This document shows positions 22,644-26,193 of a DNA stretch of 26,193 nucleotides, piece by piece. This DNA is from CAZTPC01 sp964615565 (GTDB lineage: Bacteria; Patescibacteriota; Saccharimonadia; Saccharimonadales; AWTP1-31): contig CAZTPC010000014.1 of the NCBI GenBank assembly GCA_964615565.1, positions 1 to 26,193 of the forward strand, in the 5' to 3' direction. A program made the translations under genes and the position numbers. Numbering within the stretch: the first letter of the stretch is position 1; each line of letters starts with the position of its first letter. Under the pieces are notes generated by a model. It saw only the letters and a program-made list of their open reading frames with translations, did no database searches and was not told the DNA's origin.

Positions 22644-24176
22644 ATGGGACCAAGAAAATCAGAAGTATTAGCAAGAAATGTGGATCTAGAGCGCACAAAC
22701 GCGACTCTCGAGGGTGACAAATTATCATTAGAGTCACAGCTTGCCGAACTACGGCGAAGGCTTGATGCGGCGACGCTGACCGGAACTATCGCCGGAGCAG
22801 CTAGCCTAGAAGTAGAAAGATTAATAGATAGTGGCGCTGTCGATAGCGAAGCATTAGAACAAGCGACAGCTAGTGTAGTAGATGATGAGCGCGCTCGGTT
22901 GGTTCGAGCAGAACGACGAAGACTAGAGTCTGAAGCTGCCGACGAAATAGTTGCTCGCGTACGGGAAACAGAAGGCCCTGGAATACGCGAGAGAATTAGT
23001 AAAGAACTAGAGCAAGATGGCACGATCACGCGTTTTGAACGTGAAGCACGAGCACGAGTTGAAGATGAACTGCGACCTGGAGTCGAAGATGAGGCACGAG
23101 ACAGAGTGGACGCTGAGTTTGCCGATCCTGAAAGACGAGCAGAGATTCGTGCAGAAATTGTCACCGATGTTGACGGCAGCGAAGAAATCGCACGACTTCG
23201 TGAGATACGACGAGCAACAATTGAAGACGAAGAACGTGAGGATGTAACAGCAGAACTTGAGGCTGGCGTCGACGAAGAGTTGGACACTCCTGAATCTCGC
23301 GCCAGAATACGTGCAGAGTTGAAAGAAGCGCTAAAAGATAGCGAAGAACTTCGTGAGTACCGGGATAGTCTTCTTCGCCAGAAACGGGCTGAGCTTGAAG
23401 GCCCGGTCGACGAAGAGTTGCGTGCGGATATCGCAAGAAGTGTCGTGTCACAAGAGCCAGTAATTCGAGCGCGTATTCGACAACGCCTAGAAGCTAGTGA
23501 TGATATTGCACGATACCGTGAACAGAGGGTAGCTCAGTTGGAGCGTGAAGTAGAAAGCATGACCGACGACGAAGTTCGTGCAGCAATCAACGATAAAGAA
23601 CTTGAGACTCTTGTTCGCAAACGAGCAGACGCTATGAAAGAAGAGTTACGTCGAGAAGCAACCGCACGAGAACTCAACGATGCTTTCACTCGTGGCGACG
23701 GAATTGATGTTCGTGGGATCGAGAAAGACACTACTGTCGAGATTTACTTGGGCGAGATAGAAGACCTTGGTGAATACGAGTTTACAGAGCCAAATCCAAA
23801 TGGCAATGGTAACCGAAATGTTACTAAGTCGACCGCCTTTTACCAACGAAAGCTTACGTTGTCGAGCGTTGGCAATGGCAAGTTCGTGGTTAATGGGGAC
23901 TCATTCTTTAGCCAGAATGTTGGTCGACACGAAACGTTTGCGCGAATCTTGAGTGGAACGATTATTGCAATCGGTCGCCAGGAAAAGAATGGCCAAGATA
24001 TTTCTCTGGCTCCTGCCCTATTTGCAGATGTTCCGCTTTGGTACGATGTTGATACGACAGACGACAAGATCAAGAGTGCGCTGTACCCAGTGCAAGATGT
24101 TGTTATTAGCGGTGTCTCTGCTCGGGCTATCGAGCACTTAGACATCCGAACCATCGATAAGACCAAGCGGTCTTAG
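22644..24176 (+). CDS. Highly charged helical repeat protein with C-terminal globular domain
   Basis: I do not recognise this 510-aa protein. Residues 1-45 form a heptad-like coil. About 80-345 are extremely rich in Glu, Arg, Asp and Ala, almost certainly helical, with four degenerate repeats of 50-56 residues at 111-161, 162-215, 216-270 and 271-318. Each has a core R-x2-IR-x-E-h, then [SD]-E/D-[E/D]-[IL]-x2-[YL]-R. From about 351 the sequence becomes beta-like and uncharged (KDTTVEIYLGEIEDLGEYEF, an Asn/Gly loop NPNGNGNRN, then FFSQNVGRHETF and IIAIGRQ), ending near 505. No signal peptide or transmembrane helix is seen. Strong leaderless promoter; a second large gene follows 30 nt downstream. 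Confidence 0.85.
   Translation: MGPRKSEVLARNVDLERTNATLEGDKLSLESQLAELRRRLDAATLTGTIAGAASLEVERLIDSGAVDSEALEQATASVVDDERARLVRAERRRLESEAADEIVARVRETEGPGIRERISKELEQDGTITRFEREARARVEDELRPGVEDEARDRVDAEFADPERRAEIRAEIVTDVDGSEEIARLREIRRATIEDEEREDVTAELEAGVDEELDTPESRARIRAELKEALKDSEELREYRDSLLRQKRAELEGPVDEELRADIARSVVSQEPVIRARIRQRLEASDDIARYREQRVAQLEREVESMTDDEVRAAINDKELETLVRKRADAMKEELRREATARELNDAFTRGDGIDVRGIEKDTTVEIYLGEIEDLGEYEFTEPNPNGNGNRNVTKSTAFYQRKLTLSSVGNGKFVVNGDSFFSQNVGRHETFARILSGTIIAIGRQEKNGQDISLAPALFADVPLWYDVDTTDDKIKSALYPVQDVVISGVSARAIEHLDIRTIDKTKRS
22974..23597 (+). repeat. Four tandem 50-56-residue protein repeats
   Basis: Units begin at residues 111 (GPGIRERISKEL), 162 (PERRAEIRAEIV), 216 (PESRARIRAELK) and 271 (EPVIRARIRQRL). 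Each is followed by a motif like SEEIARLREIRR, SEELREYRDSLL or DDIARYREQR, and then an acidic V-x2-EL-x2-V-D-E segment. The repeat is read from protein alignment by eye; the DNA has diverged. Confidence 0.75.
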
Positions 24177-24206
24177 TGTACATATTCGTATTAGTAGAGT
24201 TGTGTT

Positions 24207-26193
24207 ATGGCTAAAGAAGTATTAACTATTCCAGTATTACCATCAGCAGATCCGGATTATGTAAGTTATATCCGTGATGCATCTATTGGTGCTTTTAGCC
24301 CCGATGAACTGAAGGCTCGTTTTGCTGCGCAAGGTGGTTATGCGCGTGTCGATGGGCTTATAGCTACGGTAATGGCCGATGGTACGATCGAAGGTCGTGA
24401 AGACGCAAACACTGGCGCACTAGAGGAAGACCGTAAAATTGGTGCGGCCAGTCAGGAATCGGTCACTAAAGTTAACGAGAAAGTTCGTACCAACGAAACC
24501 TCTAGCCTGTCTCTTTCTAATACCGCGTCATATCTGGACGATATTATTGATGGCGCAGTTAGACTTGATGAGTTAGAAGCACGTTTTGCATGTTTTGGTG
24601 GGTACGCTCGAATCGACGGCGACATTGCTTGTCGTCTTGCCGACGATACGGTTGGTGCGTCGAAGAGTCCCGATAATAGGGCTATTAGCGAGCGACGTGC
24701 AGTTATTACGGATGACCAACAAGAGTTGCTGCGTTTTGTTGCAGCAAAGTTAGAACAAACAATGGATTGTCGCCGAACGCTCGCAACGACCAGTTCTTTT
24801 ATCGAGGATGCCTGCAACGACACATTTAGCGCCGACGAGCTCGATGCGCGTTTTGCTAACAGTGGTGGTTATGCTCGTGTTGATGGTTTGGTGGCTACAC
24901 GTATGGCTGACGGCACAATCGAGGGCCGTGAAGATGTGGGCAGCGGCGCGATTGCCGAGAACCGTGGCGACATAACCGATAATCAACAAACTGCAGTACG
25001 GATATTGTTCGAGGCCAGCCTTGAACGACAAGAAAAGTATAATGCAGCATTAGTAGATACGTTGGTGTCTCAGATTATGATGCCAGACATGACGGCGGAC
25101 ATCCTAGCGGATGAGGCCGGACTTGCCGAAAATAGTCCGGTATTACAAGATGCGCAAAGACTGCTAGACCTTCGCTATAAAGTCTGCGATCCAGAAGTCG
25201 ATAGCTTGATTGTTTCGTTGTTTGAAGATGGAGACGAAGTTCGCGTGCTTGAACTCCTGGCTGCAAAAGGTGCAAATGTCGCCGACCTTATGGACCAAGA
25301 ATCAGTAAGTGCATCACAAAAGACAATTACTGAATACGTCCGGATTGCACGACAATTGGCATTACGTAGTCGTTTTTGGCGAACAGTTCGTGATAGCTTT
25401 GACGAAGACTTGGCTCTGCAAATTGTAGATGGCTTCAAGCCTTTGAACGACGACGATCGTCGGCTTGCCAAAGAGCTGCGCCGAGAAACATGTTTGCTCG
25501 TTCGAGATCGGACGACAGCTAAAGTTTATCAAGAGTTAAGCCGTGACCAGCCAGACTATGATATGATCGCCGATCAACTGAAGGCAGCCGAGAAAGTAGT
25601 TAATGAACTTCGAGGCAAGCCCTCTAAGCAATTATTGTTTGCTGTAGCATTTGACGCATACCAGAGCGAGATCTTACAAACATTTGCCGAGCGATATCAG
25701 CAGCTTAATCTAGAACCAAGCGACCTTGAGGAGTTGCTCCGAAGTACTAAGGATATTGCTGTTCGGAAAGCCATTGATGGCGTTGAGTACTTCGACGTAT
25801 ACCAAGCTGAGGTTGATGGGTTTACTAGGACAGTAGAAGGTCTGACGCTTCTTGGTTTCGAGAAAGAACTTGTACGACTCCGACGTCGATTTATTAGCGA
25901 TGTAAATATCCGTTCTTTGGTGCAAGATATTCTAGACTTCCCTGGCGAGGATATCCAAGACAGCCAACTACGACAGGGCTTGCTTAACGAGCTGGCGCTT
26001 ATTGTCTCTAGCCGTCGTGGTATAGACTCCGAGCGATTCTCGCAGTTAGAAGATCTTGAGCTAGAAAGTTTACGTGCCGCACGAACACCAGAATCAAAGC
26101 TGTACTTAAAACAAACACCCGAACGGCGTAATATTGCTGCCCTTCGCAATCTGTCACGACGGATCCGTCAGAGCCTAATGCACTTTTTCGAAT
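24207..26193 (+). CDS. Large unrecognised protein with three GGYAR[VI]DG repeats, partial
   Basis: This reading frame is open from the ATG at 24207 to the window end (662 codons) with no stop. Residues about 20-72, 108-160 and 197-249 are three copies of a unit with core DELxARFAxxGGYAR[VI]DG; copies 1 and 3 continue with MADGTIEGRED. Linkers 2 and 3 also match (ITDDQQ and ITDNQQ). From about 285 the protein is charged and helical with no recognised motif. No transmembrane or signal segment is seen so far. The gene lies 30 nt after the coiled-coil gene, with no -10 box at leaderless distance, and is probably co-transcribed with it. The start has only a weak GAG about 10 nt upstream. Confidence 0.85.
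   Translation, partial: MAKEVLTIPVLPSADPDYVSYIRDASIGAFSPDELKARFAAQGGYARVDGLIATVMADGTIEGREDANTGALEEDRKIGAASQESVTKVNEKVRTNETSSLSLSNTASYLDDIIDGAVRLDELEARFACFGGYARIDGDIACRLADDTVGASKSPDNRAISERRAVITDDQQELLRFVAAKLEQTMDCRRTLATTSSFIEDACNDTFSADELDARFANSGGYARVDGLVATRMADGTIEGREDVGSGAIAENRGDITDNQQTAVRILFEASLERQEKYNAALVDTLVSQIMMPDMTADILADEAGLAENSPVLQDAQRLLDLRYKVCDPEVDSLIVSLFEDGDEVRVLELLAAKGANVADLMDQESVSASQKTITEYVRIARQLALRSRFWRTVRDSFDEDLALQIVDGFKPLNDDDRRLAKELRRETCLLVRDRTTAKVYQELSRDQPDYDMIADQLKAAEKVVNELRGKPSKQLLFAVAFDAYQSEILQTFAERYQQLNLEPSDLEELLRSTKDIAVRKAIDGVEYFDVYQAEVDGFTRTVEGLTLLGFEKELVRLRRRFISDVNIRSLVQDILDFPGEDIQDSQLRQGLLNELALIVSSRRGIDSERFSQLEDLELESLRAARTPESKLYLKQTPERRNIAALRNLSRRIRQSLMHFFE
24264..24953 (+). 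repeat. Three protein repeats of about 89 residues (GGYAR[VI]DG unit)
   Basis: Unit starts are S20 (24264), S108 (24528) and S197 (24795), a period of 88-89 residues. Copies 1 and 3 are closest: GGYARVDGL-[IV]-AT-x-MADGTIEGRED. Copy 2 keeps DELEARFACFGGYARIDG but has lost the TIEGRED end. This order suggests duplication followed by divergence of the middle copy. Confidence 0.88.

Noticed and set aside
22640..23287. Long Ser/Arg-rich frame on the minus strand
   Set aside because: It is the mirror of the Glu/Arg-rich repeat codons of the coiled-coil gene; low complexity, no start signal.
25697..26149. 150-aa minus-strand frame within the triple-repeat gene
   Set aside because: Ser/Arg-rich composition typical of antisense shadow; the plus-strand frame is clearly coding throughout.
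1..26193. CRISPR array, insertion sequence or prophage
   Set aside because: No direct short repeats with spacers, no transposase or integrase and no phage structural gene was seen.

Overview
This window looks like a compact chromosomal segment of a candidate-phyla-radiation bacterium, most likely a Saccharibacterium (TM7) or close relative. The evidence is the tight gene packing, the very short or absent 5' leaders, and the mix of a complete but divergent F1Fo ATP synthase with small enzymes and many genes I cannot assign. TGA is used as a stop (smpB, the glycosyltransferase, atpG), so the TGA=Gly code of Gracilibacteria/SR1 does not apply. The taxonomic call is inference from gene content, not from a search.

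Left part (1-7343): a partial tRNA-Asn; a leftward group with a TIM-barrel glycoside-hydrolase-like pair (one membrane anchored, one not), smpB and a Nudix hydrolase; a family 2 glycosyltransferase; a membrane-anchored Staphylococcus-nuclease-type nuclease; an unrecognised helical protein; an orphan CobO-type corrinoid adenosyltransferase; another unrecognised protein behind an unusual palindrome-bearing promoter; and a small glutaredoxin. Several neighbouring genes meet tail to tail with zero or negative spacing.

Middle (7347-14961): the ATP synthase operon atpB-E-F-H-A-[187 aa]-G-[165 aa]-D-C. A recognisable promoter precedes it. An 11-bp perfect hairpin separates the c-subunit gene from the rest. 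Two unrecognised genes lie between alpha and gamma and between gamma and beta, joined by start/stop overlaps that imply translational coupling. The c subunit lacks the sodium-binding pattern, so proton coupling is likely. The delta subunit is short.

Right part (14962-26193): an aquaporin-family channel with a lysine-rich tail; a bidirectional terminator; a 1071-aa UvrD-type helicase with a C-terminal PD-(D/E)XK nuclease; an NDH-2-like flavoprotein lacking the usual quinone motif; a lipoprotein; a response regulator with a sensorless histidine kinase; and a pair of large unrecognised genes. The first of that pair encodes a highly charged helical protein with about four 50-56-residue repeats and a C-terminal globular domain. 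The second, running off the window, carries three copies of a GGYAR[VI]DG repeat of about 89 residues.

A window-wide pattern is that eleven genes have a TAnnnT -10 hexamer ending only 6-9 bases before the start codon and no Shine-Dalgarno, implying leaderless mRNAs. The ATP operon, the aquaporin and a few others have clear Shine-Dalgarno sites. No insertion sequence, CRISPR array or prophage was seen.
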